Assembly: GCF_001029285.1 (NCBI RefSeq)
Contig: NZ_LDZY01000007.1
Location: 124,001 to 188,000 of the forward strand
Length of the DNA: 64,000 nucleotides
Origin: Desulfosporosinus acididurans
GTDB lineage: Bacteria > Bacillota > Desulfitobacteriia > Desulfitobacteriales > Desulfitobacteriaceae
Direction of reading: 5' to 3'
Shown here piece by piece: positions 9,116 to 18,406 of the stretch (position 1 is the first letter of the stretch; the number at the start of each line of letters is the position of its first letter). The position numbers were made by a program, and so were the translations under genes. The notes under the pieces were generated by a model. The model saw nothing but the letters and a program-made list of their open reading frames with translations, searched no databases and was not told the origin of the DNA.

Positions 9116-9832
9116 ATGGAGTTAAGACAGCTTACTGATAGAGTGTTTTATAGTTTGCATAATAAAGAGGTTGATAGGCCTGTATTAGGATATATAAATG
9201 GGCGGAAATATTCATTAATGGTGGATTCGGGTAATTCAAAAAGGCATGTTCAATTATTCAATGAAGCTATAATTAATGAAGGTTTAAGAAAACCAGACTT
9301 TATCGCTATTACTCATTGGCACTGGGATCATAGTTTTGGTATGAATGCAATCGAAGGGATCACATTTGCTAACAAAAAAACGAATGAGAAATTAGCAGAA
9401 ATAGCAAAGTGGAAATGGACCGATTCGGAAATGAAGAAGAGGTTAGAAACAAAGCTTGAGATTGAATTTGCGGATAGTAGTATTCGAAAAGAGTATCCAG
9501 TACTTTCGGAGATACTAGTAACGACTTCCGATATCTCTTACAATGGGACTATGGAAATTGATCTAGGAGGTATAGTTGCTGAATTACACCCTATTGTATC
9601 TCCACATAGTGAAGATTGTACTTGTATTTTTGTGCCTCAAGAAAGAGTGCTATTTATAGGCGATGCTGTGGGAGTGGATTATTACAATAATTGCTATTTG
9701 GATAAAAGTAAATTAAATTCTTTACTTATAGCAATAGAAGGGATCGACTTCGATATTTGCGTAATGGGACACGCTGATCCAGCAAGCAAATTGGATATTC
9801 TTAATATCATAGGTTCTCTACTGGACCGTTAG
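9116..9832 (+). CDS. MBL-fold metallo-hydrolase
   Basis: This 238-aa cytoplasmic hydrolase has the metallo-beta-lactamase fold. The zinc-binding motif is THWHWDHSFG near residues 66-75 (HxHxDH). It is followed by SPHSEDCTCIFVPQERVLFIGDA (third His, then the GDA Asp) and VMGHADPAS (last His). Length is typical for small MBL hydrolases of unspecified substrate. Start ATG 9116 with AAGGAGGG (9101-9108). It is monocistronic; the following 380 bp (9833-10214) contain no gene apart from a hairpin. Confidence 0.85.
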   Translation: MELRQLTDRVFYSLHNKEVDRPVLGYINGRKYSLMVDSGNSKRHVQLFNEAIINEGLRKPDFIAITHWHWDHSFGMNAIEGITFANKKTNEKLAEIAKWKWTDSEMKKRLETKLEIEFADSSIRKEYPVLSEILVTTSDISYNGTMEIDLGGIVAELHPIVSPHSEDCTCIFVPQERVLFIGDAVGVDYYNNCYLDKSKLNSLLIAIEGIDFDICVMGHADPASKLDILNIIGSLLDR

Positions 9833-10009
9833 AAAATAATCTTAAGCAACCATATTTTCAGCACACACGAAAAATCCCACGCACAATCACCACCCCACTA
9901 ACCTCAAGAATAAATAGCTACCCACTTAACATTGTTATAATGAACTTCCTTCAAACCTGCGAGAGCGGGGTTAAAAACTAAATAATCTAAACGGCTTTGC
10001 GAGGAATGT

Positions 10010-10040
10010 AATCCGGAGCGATAAAGTGCTTCGGATTTTT
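10010..10040 (+). terminator. Rho-independent terminator-like hairpin
   Basis: AATCCGGAGC (10010-10019) pairs with GCTTCGGATT (10028-10037), one G-U pair, with an 8-nt loop, and runs into TTT. It lies about 180 bp after the MBL-fold gene and 170 bp before the next gene. Confidence 0.5.
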
Positions 10041-10214
10041 ACTTATATTACTTATATAGGAAAAACGGTAGACGTTGATGCCTTTTCGTAACAATTTGTT
10101 CAGTTACAGTGATATAATAAATTTTGATGAGATATTAGACATGGATAGCTAATATGTTGGCTAGGACTTGCTGTCAAGAATGTAACCTTTAAACTATAGT
10201 AAGTGAGGTGTTAT

Positions 10215-11417
10215 ATGGAGACCAGAACCTATGAGCGTGAAAAACTTTACAAAGAAATTTGGGCTGAGCCCATGACTAAAGTTGCTAAACGATACGGGAT
10301 TTCTGATGTAGCACTTCGAAAGAATTGTAAGAAGCTTAATATACCTACGCCTCCAAATGGATATTGGGCGAAGGTACAAGCCGGCCAAAAAACCAAGATA
10401 CCACCTCTTCCTAAGTCAAAAGGTCCAGATAAAATTATTGTAGAAGAAAAACCCAATATTTCATCTAAGATAAAAAGATCTGAAATACTATTATTTTTAT
10501 CTGAGGAACAAAAACAAACCGTTATGGAATTTGTATCAATTGTTACTGTTCCGGACATATTAACCAATCCGCATGAATTAATTAAAGATACGATACAGTA
10601 TTTTAAATCGCGTAAGGAATCCACAAAACCTTCAACAAGCAGGGTTATGAATTTTTGTATTTCCAATGAGCAAAAAGATAGAGCATATAGAATCTTAAAT
10701 ACTCTGTTTGTTTCTCTTGAACATTTGGGCTATTCAGTTGAAATTAAAGCTCCGAATGCTCAACATTATCGGAATTACGAGCCGCGTTTATGTGACAATA
10801 TAACGTATATTAATTTGGAACGAGATAGTGTTCCAATAAAATTCAGAGAGAAACAGTTAAAGATACAGCACGAGCCAACAAAAGAAGAAATAGCTAAGCA
10901 AAGGAAGGGTCCGTTCTATATTCCACCATATGATTATGTAAGTACAGGTATTTTTACATTTGAGATTGATGAGTATCATTGTAGACGAAAACGGTGGCAT
11001 GATACTGATAATCGTAAAATTGAAAATCAAATAGGTGAAATAATAATTTGGCTAATGGAAGCTGTTCAGGTAGTTAAGACAAAGAGAGAAGAACATGAAT
11101 TGGAAGCAAAAAGAAGGCTGGAAGAGGAACTCGAACGGAAAAAGTTAGAGAAGATTAGAAAACATGAGACAGAACTCGTTGAATTGTTGGAAAAACTCTC
11201 TTCTGATTCGGATAAGGCTGAGAAAATTCGAGGGTTTACCAAGCGAATCGAGTTAAAATGTCAGGAAATAACTGATCTGGAGAAGAGAAAGCAAGTTCAA
11301 AGCTTTATTAGATGGGCACGTGACAAAGCAGATTGGATTGATCCATTGATAGCGAAGGAAGACGAGATATTAGGGGGAGGAGAGTACTTATTTGACTTAA
11401 TAGAATGGGAGGATTGA
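10215..11417 (+). CDS. HTH-containing hypothetical protein
   Basis: This 400-aa soluble protein starts with a conserved block: Y-E-REKLYKEIWAEPM, then KRYGISDVALRKNCKKLNIP and PPNGYWAK. It looks like a helix-turn-helix of the resolvase/Mor type that picks a step from 'R-x-ELY-x-x-VW' to 'GYWAK'. I know this N-terminus from hypothetical proteins in many bacteria, but no function is established. Residues about 285-340 are a charged coiled coil. ATG 10215 follows GTGAGGTG (10203-10210). It sits just before a restriction-modification pair and may belong to the same accessory island; this is inference. Confidence 0.55.
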   Translation: METRTYEREKLYKEIWAEPMTKVAKRYGISDVALRKNCKKLNIPTPPNGYWAKVQAGQKTKIPPLPKSKGPDKIIVEEKPNISSKIKRSEILLFLSEEQKQTVMEFVSIVTVPDILTNPHELIKDTIQYFKSRKESTKPSTSRVMNFCISNEQKDRAYRILNTLFVSLEHLGYSVEIKAPNAQHYRNYEPRLCDNITYINLERDSVPIKFREKQLKIQHEPTKEEIAKQRKGPFYIPPYDYVSTGIFTFEIDEYHCRRKRWHDTDNRKIENQIGEIIIWLMEAVQVVKTKREEHELEAKRRLEEELERKKLEKIRKHETELVELLEKLSSDSDKAEKIRGFTKRIELKCQEITDLEKRKQVQSFIRWARDKADWIDPLIAKEDEILGGGEYLFDLIEWED

Positions 11418-11726
11418 ATTGTTTATGGCAGTAGGTCTCATTAGGTAATACATAAGTTCTTTTGATTCGCTATTTCTCAAGATTGAATGTAATTTAATAG
11501 TTTTTCCCCGTTTTCCAAAAGAAGGCCTTTTTCAGAGGTTGCAAAGTATACCACTGCCGGGATCGAAGAAGGCGTGTGTGTTGATACCGGTAGGGGCGTC
11601 ATGGACCAAAATTCTTGCTAAACATGAAAATGAATTATCTTTCCCCCTAAAAGTCTAGATGAAGAATGACGATAGGTTGTATAAAATGTAAGCCTTTAGT
11701 ATAATAAAGTACTAGAGGTGAAAATT

Positions 11727-12374
11727 GTGGAACATTTGGAATATGCTTCAATCAAAAAAGAACTTTATAATCAAAAGTCGATCAAAAAAAGAATAGAAGC
11801 CTTGTTTTTGAATAACATTGGGAAAATTATCACAAATAATCAATTAGTAGAGGTTGCAAAAGACCCAATAACAGGAAAGGAACCTGAGAATTGGCACCAA
11901 CGATTATCCGAATTACGAACCGATGACGGTTATACTATATTGAGTCAAAGAGATAGAAATGATTTAAAGCTTGGGGAATATTTAATGTTATCGACCGAGA
12001 AAAGAGCAAAGATAAATAAAAGGGTCTACCCCTCAAAGGAGTGCTGGAAGAAGGTTTTACAAAGAGCAAATAATAGTTGTGAATGGTCAGAAGGTGGACA
12101 AATATGTGGCTTAAAAGATGGTGATGTGGATCCTATTGGTGGTGGAAAAGTTAAGCTAACGGCTGACCATCTACAACCGCATTCTTTTGGACAGAAGGTA
12201 GATGTCAATAATCCCGATGATTGGCAGGCACTTTGTGGTCGACACCAAGTAGTTAAGAAGAATTTTTGGGATAGTAAGACTGGTAAGCTAAATATTAAGG
12301 CTATTCTTCAGGCAATCCCAACAGAAGAAAAAGAAATTGCATATGAATTTTTAAGAGACTATTTTAACAAATAA
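11727..12374 (+). CDS. HNH-type restriction endonuclease (putative type II)
   Basis: This 215-aa protein has a C-terminal HNH/beta-beta-alpha-metal site. Candidate zinc ligands are Cys 118, Cys 127, Cys 170 and His 173. The catalytic block is LTADHLQPHS (Asp 147, His 148, His 153), followed by DDWQALCGRHQVVKKNFWD with Asn 179. The N-terminal half (about 1-90) has a winged-helix-like look. The partner DNA methyltransferase begins 110 bp downstream on the same strand, so the pair is probably a type II restriction-modification system of unknown recognition sequence. The start GTG 11727 fits AGAGGTG (11714-11720); GTG 11718 is inside that site. The 300-bp gap before it (11418-11726) holds no recognised gene. 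Confidence 0.65.
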   Translation: MEHLEYASIKKELYNQKSIKKRIEALFLNNIGKIITNNQLVEVAKDPITGKEPENWHQRLSELRTDDGYTILSQRDRNDLKLGEYLMLSTEKRAKINKRVYPSKECWKKVLQRANNSCEWSEGGQICGLKDGDVDPIGGGKVKLTADHLQPHSFGQKVDVNNPDDWQALCGRHQVVKKNFWDSKTGKLNIKAILQAIPTEEKEIAYEFLRDYFNK

Positions 12375-12422
12375 AAACTTGTTGAAATGAGTTAAACAAA
12401 ATCAAAATATAGTATATACTAT

Positions 12423-12449
12423 GACGAGGAAAAACCTCGTCTTTTTTTT
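12423..12449 (+). terminator. Strong rho-independent terminator
   Basis: GACGAGG (12423-12429), AAAAA loop, CCTCGTC (12435-12441), then eight T. It ends the restriction gene transcript, so the methyltransferase must be transcribed at least partly from elsewhere or by readthrough. Confidence 0.9.
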
Positions 12450-12484
12450 GGGGGGGGATTTACAATGATAAGGAGTGTAAATGA

Positions 12485-14143
12485 ATGAAACCTATTGACT
12501 TACCTATAAGTCATATAATTGAGCCAGATACTTGGCCCAAAAGATATGATGTACATAAATATTGGGGTAAGAAGCCCTCCAATGTAATTTCCGAATATAT
12601 TAATTACTTCACTGATGAAAATGATACTGTTTTAGATGTGTTTTCCGGATTTGGAGTTACGGTTATAGAAGCTGTGATTAATAATAGAGTCGGTATTGGC
12701 GTTGATATTAATCCAATATCGAAATATATTTGTAAATCGATGCTTAATCACATTGATTTACAGGAATTTAAAAATGAATATAAAAGGATGGAGATAGCTC
12801 TAAATAATGAGATGAAATGGTTGTATAGCACCACTTGCCCAAATTGCAATGAAGCTAGTAAAATAGTTTCAACTGTATGGGAAAATGATAAACCAGTTGA
12901 AATAAAATACTTGTGCGAACATTGTAAAACTAAAGGTATAAAATCCGTGGATAATTTAGATCTAATCACTATTGAGGAAATCAATAATACTAGAATAAAA
13001 TACTGGTATCCGAATGACAAGATTTTTAAAGGCTGGGAAACAAAAAAGCTTGAGAGAGCGGGTATAGTGGATTTTAGTGATATATATACTAAAAGAAATC
13101 TTCATGCTTTGAGTGCCATATTCCATTATATTGCTAACATTGAGAATGAATCAATTAGAGAGGCATTTGTTGTTGTATTTACTTCAATGATAGCACAGGC
13201 ATCAAAAATGATTGCTAACTATAAAGGAAACTCAGGAGGGCCATCGTGGAAAATTAATACTTACTGGTTACCAAAGAATTGGCAGGAATTAAATGCTTGG
13301 CATTACTTTGAGAATCGATATAAAAAAATGTTGAAAGGAAAAATTGAAACAAATGAGTTAGTCGGAGATAAAAAACATTATAACTTCATCTTAAAATCGT
13401 CTTGTAACCTTACAAATGAGATTAAGGATAATTCAATAGACTACATTTTTACTGACCCTCCTTACGGTGGTGAGGGAATTCAATACTTAGAGCTTAGTTT
13501 TATATGGAATTCCTGGTTAAGATATTTTGGGGAGAGGATTGACTGGGAAAATGAGGTTGTCTTTAATCCATATCGAGAAGGTAATTTTGATGAAATACAT
13601 TATGAGACAAAGCTTACAGAAGTATTTAAGGAAGCATATAGAGTTCTAAAAGATGGGGCTTGGATGACAGTAACTTTCGCTAACAAAGATTTAAAGATCT
13701 GGAATTCAATAATAAGAGCTTTTAAAAATTCAGGGTTTAGACTTGTTAATATCATTCCTATGGAAGCTTCTGCCCCGAATATAACACAAATGTTACTAAA
13801 AGAAACACCGAAGACAGATTTGATAATTAACGTAAGGAAGACTAGCGAACCTACAGAAAAATCAAACATGGACTTTGATATTGCTCATAAAATAGAAGAA
13901 ATAGCAGATGATTTCATTAACATGAATAATAAAGTGAGTTTAAATGTGCTTTTTGATAACTTGTTAATTAGGTGGTTTAGTATTAAATACTCTCATGAAA
14001 ACAATGATGAGCAATTAATTGAATTTGATAAGAAAACAATAGAAAATTATATGAATTCTAACGAGAAATATGTACTTTACAATTGCAATGAAACGAATGA
14101 GTTAAGAAAAAAAGCTGACGTAGAATGGACGTTTAATAAATAA
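12485..14143 (+). CDS. DNA methyltransferase of the restriction-modification pair
   Basis: This 552-aa enzyme would methylate adenine-N6 or cytosine-N4 in DNA. The SAM motif I is VLDVFSGFGVT (about residues 49-59) and the catalytic motif IV is DPPYGG (324-329). This order, with a long insert between them, is that of amino-methyltransferases of the alpha type. The insert contains CPNC (118-121) and CEHC (144-147), a probable zinc ribbon. The N-terminal KRYDVHKYWGKKP block recurs in this MTase family. Start ATG 12485 with AAGGAGTG (12469-12476). It would protect host DNA from the HNH nuclease encoded just upstream. Confidence 0.85.
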   Translation: MKPIDLPISHIIEPDTWPKRYDVHKYWGKKPSNVISEYINYFTDENDTVLDVFSGFGVTVIEAVINNRVGIGVDINPISKYICKSMLNHIDLQEFKNEYKRMEIALNNEMKWLYSTTCPNCNEASKIVSTVWENDKPVEIKYLCEHCKTKGIKSVDNLDLITIEEINNTRIKYWYPNDKIFKGWETKKLERAGIVDFSDIYTKRNLHALSAIFHYIANIENESIREAFVVVFTSMIAQASKMIANYKGNSGGPSWKINTYWLPKNWQELNAWHYFENRYKKMLKGKIETNELVGDKKHYNFILKSSCNLTNEIKDNSIDYIFTDPPYGGEGIQYLELSFIWNSWLRYFGERIDWENEVVFNPYREGNFDEIHYETKLTEVFKEAYRVLKDGAWMTVTFANKDLKIWNSIIRAFKNSGFRLVNIIPMEASAPNITQMLLKETPKTDLIINVRKTSEPTEKSNMDFDIAHKIEEIADDFINMNNKVSLNVLFDNLLIRWFSIKYSHENNDEQLIEFDKKTIENYMNSNEKYVLYNCNETNELRKKADVEWTFNK

Positions 14144-14314
14144 CACTGAAACTGAATTGGTTTTTGTTATTTTTAAGAGAAGTGGAATTAATGAGATGCC
14201 CAGTCGCACTTCTTGACGTTGCCTTATCCTGCTGTAATTTTATTGATTTTTTTATACCCAGGATCCTTTAAATCGAGGTTAAAATACCTGATCTTGCTAT
14301 GCCCAGCTTATTCT

Positions 14315-14512
14315 CTATAATTTGGGCGTACTCATCTGACATATTTCAGAGTACGGCTTTCCTATGGTTTTTAGCGAACCCCAGTAGTTCCCGACCCAGC
14401 CATTGGGCCAAATAATTAAATCATCTTCAGCTACAATCTCAGAAAAGCCCCGGAAATATAAATATGGTCTTTGAGGGGTTGCTCTCGATCTCGGATCTGT
14501 TATCTGAAACTC
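14315..14512 (-). pseudogene. Degenerate coding remnant
   Basis: The minus strand reads 65 codons of convincing protein without a start codon, including RPYLYFRGFSEIVAEDDLII and WVGNYWGSLKTIGKPYSEIC, and ends in TAG. A stop codon lies directly upstream. It appears to be the tail of a lost gene. I do not recognise the family. The rest of the 14144-14564 gap holds nothing I can name. Confidence 0.4.
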
Positions 14513-14564
14513 CTACACTAAAACATGGTGAGGGTCTGTTTAACTATAATACCGGAGGAACTCT

Positions 14565-14933
14565 ATGCCAGTCAGCGAAAGCTTCAAAGATTATGCAGTA
14601 GACCAACTCGGAAAGTTGGGTTTTGTAACGGTCAAAAAGATGTTTGGCGGAGCGAGTATTTACTATGACGGTTTGATTTTCGGTTTACTTGCCGATGACG
14701 TCCTTTATTTTAAGGTGGATGACTCTAATAAGTCAGATTATATAATGGCAGGAATGAAACCATTCAAACCGTTTGATGACAAGCCCATGTTAATGCCATA
14801 TTATGAGGTTCCTGTTGATATTTTGGAAAACAGAGAACAGTTAGCGGAATGGGCGATGAAATCTTTATTGGTGACTAGAAATAATCCCACAAAGCCTAAG
14901 AAGCGAAGACTTGCAAGTAATGGTAATAGCTAA
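14565..14933 (+). CDS. TfoX N-terminal domain protein
   Basis: This 122-aa protein is a stand-alone TfoX_N domain. Signatures are VTVKKMFGGASIYYDGLIFG followed by LADDVLYFKVDDSN, then the MPYYEVP strand. In gamma-proteobacteria the domain is the N-terminal half of the competence regulator TfoX/Sxy. In Firmicutes the lone domain has no established role. The C-terminus is basic (KPKKRRLASN). Start ATG 14565 with GGAGGA upstream. Monocistronic. Confidence 0.85.
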   Translation: MPVSESFKDYAVDQLGKLGFVTVKKMFGGASIYYDGLIFGLLADDVLYFKVDDSNKSDYIMAGMKPFKPFDDKPMLMPYYEVPVDILENREQLAEWAMKSLLVTRNNPTKPKKRRLASNGNS

Positions 14934-15055
14934 TATTCATAGGTGTGATCGCTAAATCCATTAAGACAAAATATTAAAAATATGTGACAAAATAGAGGAA
15001 TTATTAAAATATTGTCGAAACATTTATGAGTCAAAAGATTTTTAAGGAGATCGAA

Positions 15056-15517
15056 ATGTCTAGTGATCAGGAAAAATTAATATATGCATTTGAATTTTAT
15101 CGTTTAATCAAACAAATAACACGCCAAATGGAAATCTATAGAGAGAAAGTAGCAAAGCTTGTTGGTTTATCAGGAGCGCAGCTTTACATTTTGTGGGAAT
15201 TGCTTATTGATGGTTCATTAAGTTATTCTGACTTAGCTTATAGAAGTGGACTTGCCAAAAACACTCTTTCTTCCCTTGCTAAAACCTTATTGAAAAAGAA
15301 GCTTATAAGCCAAACCTCAAATCCTGACGATGGTAGAGTCACATATCTGGCCTTGACAGAAGCGGGTAAACAAATAATGGAACAAGTAATAGATTTTTCA
15401 TTATCTATATCCCCGGAAGGTCTTAACTATCTTGAGAAGATTCTAAGCATTGATCATCAAGAAAACAAAGATATTCTTTCATATTTGAGACCTATTATCA
15501 GGAACGACTGGGGTTAA
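15056..15517 (+). CDS. MarR family transcriptional regulator
   Basis: This 153-aa winged-helix regulator has the MarR DNA-binding core: LSYSDLAYRSGLAKNTLSSLAKTL as recognition helix region and SNPDDGRVTYLALTEAGK as the wing (DxR motif). Dimerisation helices lie at both ends. ATG 15056 is preferred since AAGGAGA (15044-15050) is 5 nt upstream; ATG 15026 is in frame but lacks a site. It may regulate itself or a neighbour in response to a small ligand that the sequence does not reveal. Confidence 0.85.
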   Translation: MSSDQEKLIYAFEFYRLIKQITRQMEIYREKVAKLVGLSGAQLYILWELLIDGSLSYSDLAYRSGLAKNTLSSLAKTLLKKKLISQTSNPDDGRVTYLALTEAGKQIMEQVIDFSLSISPEGLNYLEKILSIDHQENKDILSYLRPIIRNDWG

Positions 15518-15595
15518 TTTTTTAGTTTCATAGTTCGAAATGGATATAATTCAGAATGGAATCATTTTATATTAAGACTTTCGGGAGGGAGTTAA

Positions 15596-16402
15596 TTGAA
15601 ACTTGATTCGTATTTGGAAATTGCAGGAGAATTACAGGATCTCTTTGATGCCGAAACGGCTATAACACTGCTAGATTCAGAGAAGGTACTTGCGGCTTAT
15701 CACGGACCGCGACTAAATTTAAAGCTAAATGCTGGCGATCGAATACCAGAAAATACTGTTTCAGAAGAAGCACTCCGTACAGGTAGTCGTGTAGTTAAGC
15801 GAATTTCCAAAGAGGTCTTAGGCATACCTTACGTAGGAATAGCTAATCCCATACGACAAAATGGAGTGATTGTTGGATGTATCACCGTTAGTATATCAAC
15901 GGAGCATTATGATAACTTAGTTCAGGCAGGTCAGGAAATTCTTACAGCAGTAGAAGAAATTTCTTCAATTTCCGAAAACCTCACAGCTACTTCGGAAGAA
16001 CTTGCAGCAACTACAAAAGCAATGAGCAATGAGACCGATCAAGTTACACACGAAGTAGAGCATACCAATAAAGTAACAGCTCAAATTAACAAAATTTCAG
16101 CTCAGAGTAACATTCTTGGTATCAACTCGTCGATTGAAGCGGCTCGTGCTGGAGAACATGGTAGAGGGTTTGCTGTGGTTGCAAATGAGATAAGGAAGTT
16201 ATCTGAAACTACGAAAATTTCAACTCTCGAAATTGAATCAGATCTTACTAGAGTTCGGGTATCGGTTAATAATTTGATAGAATCAGTTAAGCAACTCAGT
16301 GAAGTTACAGAATCTCAGGCCAGCGCGGCAACAGAACTATCAAATGCTTTATCGCAAATTACGCAAATGGCTGAGAAGTTAGTCATGATGGGTAATGTCT
16401 AG
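15596..16402 (+). CDS. Cytosolic methyl-accepting chemotaxis-type sensory transducer
   Basis: This 268-aa protein has no membrane helix. The N-terminal 115 residues form a small PAS/GAF-like sensor ([16 protein letters not shown], then [20 protein letters not shown]). Residues about 120-265 are the receptor signalling domain with the hairpin tip [20 protein letters not shown] and [13 protein letters not shown]. It should pass an internal signal to CheA-type kinases. The hairpin is short, as in other compact cytosolic receptors of Clostridia. TTG start at 15596 with GGGAGGGA (15583-15590). Confidence 0.85.
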   Translation: MKLDSYLEIAGELQDLFDAETAITLLDSEKVLAAYHGPRLNLKLNAGDRIPENTVSEEALRTGSRVVKRISKEVLGIPYVGIANPIRQNGVIVGCITVSISTEHYDNLVQAGQEILTAVEEISSISENLTATSEELAATTKAMSNETDQVTHEVEHTNKVTAQINKISAQSNILGINSSIEAARAGEHGRGFAVVANEIRKLSETTKISTLEIESDLTRVRVSVNNLIESVKQLSEVTESQASAATELSNALSQITQMAEKLVMMGNV

Positions 16403-16786
16403 CATAATTTTGTTAATCATTTTATGATCGACAGAGAGATTTTTCAAAATGGTAGGACAGTTATATACTTATCACAGAAAACCACCTTGAACGTCTTGAC
16501 CTTTCCAGCTTAGGAAAATAAATGACAATTACTATTTAGTCCTAGCGCGCTCCTAAGATGATTCACTTCACCAACCGTAAATGGGCAAACCGCTTGAAAG
16601 AGTGGGATGCATAGCCATAGGGTCTAAATTTCTTAAATGGAACATGATAGCCTGGTTGCTATAGTATTAAGTCATAAATCGTATTAATAGGCACAATAAC
16701 AAGTTTCGTAGAAACCAGAATAGTAAACTCTTCGGGAGTAAATTTATCATGGCAAAAATTTTATCAACGAGCCTTTCTTTTCCAGG

Positions 16787-17122
16787 ATGACACAATACGA
16801 CAACAATCTAAAGGTTGATATCAGAGACAACATCAACGAGTATATTCTGGAAGCAGACCTTCCTAACGTGAATAAGGAAAATTTAAATGTTTCGTTTGAA
16901 GATAATGTGTTAACAATCTCGGTAGAACAAGATAAACAAGTCAAGGAAGAGAAAGAAAACTATATCCGCCGAGAACGCTATCCGCAATCAATCTCTCGCA
17001 AATTCGTGTTTGATGGTATTAAAAGTGATGGTATCCAAGCCAAATATGAAAATGGTGTTTTGGTGGTGACTTTGCCTAAGAGAGTAGTTCAAGATACTAA
17101 CCGAAAAATCGAAATTCAATAA
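16787..17122 (+). CDS. Hsp20/alpha-crystallin small heat shock protein, N-terminally decayed
   Basis: The protein (111 aa) is an alpha-crystallin domain: VDIRDNINEYILEADLPNVN, then the strands ending GVLVVTLPKR, plus a short IEIQ tail. Normal Hsp20s carry a further 35-45 N-terminal residues. Upstream, in frame, the sequence still reads KNFINEPFFSR before a stop. In another frame it reads FRRNQNSKLFGSKFIMAK, typical of Hsp20 N-termini. Joining them needs one extra A in the A-run near 16753-16757, and no normal start codon remains above. So either a truncated Hsp20 is made from ATG 16787, which lacks a good ribosome binding site, or the gene is dead. The gap 16403-16786 holds nothing else. Confidence 0.65.
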   Translation: MTQYDNNLKVDIRDNINEYILEADLPNVNKENLNVSFEDNVLTISVEQDKQVKEEKENYIRRERYPQSISRKFVFDGIKSDGIQAKYENGVLVVTLPKRVVQDTNRKIEIQ

Positions 17123-17129
17123 AATAACA

Positions 17130-17164
17130 AGGATGAGTGCCCTTATGTAATGGGCGCTCGTCCT
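17130..17164 (+). terminator. Hairpin after the Hsp20 gene
   Basis: AGGATGAGTGCCC (17130-17142) pairs with GGGCGCTCGTCCT (17152-17164), 13 bp with two G-U pairs. No T-run follows, so it is a hairpin rather than a textbook terminator. Confidence 0.45.
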
Positions 17165-17431
17165 GATACATAAACGTTTAACTCCCGCTAAAAGCGGTTA
17201 ACATAAATTCTTTTATGGCATTGCTTCTCCTCCATTTACCCTCCAAGTGAGGGGATATTTTTTTAGATCGTGTTAGAAGGAAGTTACGAAGCTCAGATTA
17301 ACTATGTTCTGGAACCTCTGCCAATACCCCCAATAAATTGAAGAGCCACCCCACAGCAAGGGCGGCATAATAAGGATACATAAAAAGGTTCCGTTAATAT
17401 GTGTTTTGTCAAAATGCTATCGGTAATCGTG

Positions 17432-17797
17432 TCATTTCAATAGGTCATCAACAACATCACTTAAATGTTCCAAATCAAACGGTTTATCCAACATGTAATC
17501 GATCTTGTGTTTACACGCTAGTTTATCCATTTCTTGCTTGTCAGCGTATGCAGACATTAAGATGACCTTCATCTTAGGATTGGAACTAAGTAATCTCGCC
17601 CGAAGCTCGATGCCGCTAATTCCCGGCATTCTGAGGTCCGATATTATTAGATCTGGTAACTGTTTTCTTGCCAATTCTAAGGCTTCAAGTCCCGAAGCAG
17701 CTGTGCCTACTTTGTAACCTTTAGAGGAAAAGAGGTCTTCTAAAAGTATTCGAATTCCCGGATTGTCATCAACCACTAGTAAAGAACACTGTTTCAA
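17432..17797 (-). CDS. Single-domain response regulator, Spo0F-like
   Basis: This 121-aa protein is a lone receiver domain. It has the acidic pair LLVVDDNPGIRILLEDLF (Asp 10, Asp 11), the phospho-acceptor Asp in ISDLRMPG (about 53), the conserved Ser/Thr region ILMSAYAD, and Lys in DKPFD (about 104). NPGIRILLEDLF closely resembles the Spo0F pattern, so it could act as a phosphotransfer intermediate in a sporulation or stress relay. It has no output domain. The start is TTG at 17797 on the minus strand with only a modest ribosome binding site. A Spo0E-like phosphatase gene lies 380 bp away on the other strand. Confidence 0.8.
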   Translation of the reverse strand: MKQCSLLVVDDNPGIRILLEDLFSSKGYKVGTAASGLEALELARKQLPDLIISDLRMPGISGIELRARLLSSNPKMKVILMSAYADKQEMDKLACKHKIDYMLDKPFDLEHLSDVVDDLLK

Positions 17798-18180
17798 AAG
17801 GCATCCATCTCTCTTTCAAAAGATTTCTTAGATAGTCCTTATTGGGTGAGTTGTTTCTTTTCTAATCGGTACTATGATTTAGGGAATAAGTGGTGCATTT
17901 TACATAATGTTAAGAATATTCTTCGTAAGATTCTGAAATCCTTTCTCTTGAGAGAGGAAAAGATTCGGATTTGGGCTTTACAGAGATCTTTCGCATCAAA
18001 GGTTTCATGGGATGACATCAGTACAAAAACAATAAAATATTAATATTGCTTCATAATTTTTCCTAAATATGATAAGATGACAGATATTGTCGGATTCATT
18101 GATTCTAGTCAATACTTGGAATATAATAGCAATCGTGTTGAGATAATGTCCAAAAAATACCATTGGGAGTGAGACGATGA

Positions 18181-18339
18181 ATGAGTGCTGTAGAAATACT
18201 GAAGTCTATTGAGATTTTAAGAGGAAAATTAAATACTTTGGGGTCAAATAAACCACTCGTCGACCCTGAAGTTGTTCAACTTAGCCAGAGGCTCGATTTA
18301 TTATTAAATGTGTACTATAGCATGAGAGATGTTGCTTAA
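18181..18339 (+). CDS. Spo0E-like aspartyl-phosphate phosphatase
   Basis: This 52-aa protein begins MSAVEILKSIEILRGKL and contains VVQLSQRLDLLLNVYY. That is the two-helix Spo0E fold with the signature S-Q-x-L-D (classical SQELD, here SQRLD). Spo0E-family proteins dephosphorylate Spo0A-P and slow entry into sporulation. GGGAGTGAG (18165-18173) precedes the ATG. It is shorter than B. subtilis Spo0E (85 aa) but normal for the family. With the Spo0F-like regulator nearby it suggests a small phosphorelay control point. Confidence 0.8.
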   Translation: MSAVEILKSIEILRGKLNTLGSNKPLVDPEVVQLSQRLDLLLNVYYSMRDVA

Positions 18340-18406
18340 GTTGAGAATAGTTTTATAAAAGTTATCATACATACTTAATATGAACATGTTTTAGGGGGGG
18401 AGACTT

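Noticed and set aside
17846-18043. A 65-codon frame between the response regulator and the Spo0E-like gene
   Set aside because: Composition is not protein-like, no ribosome binding site is present, and it overlaps the likely upstream region of the response regulator.
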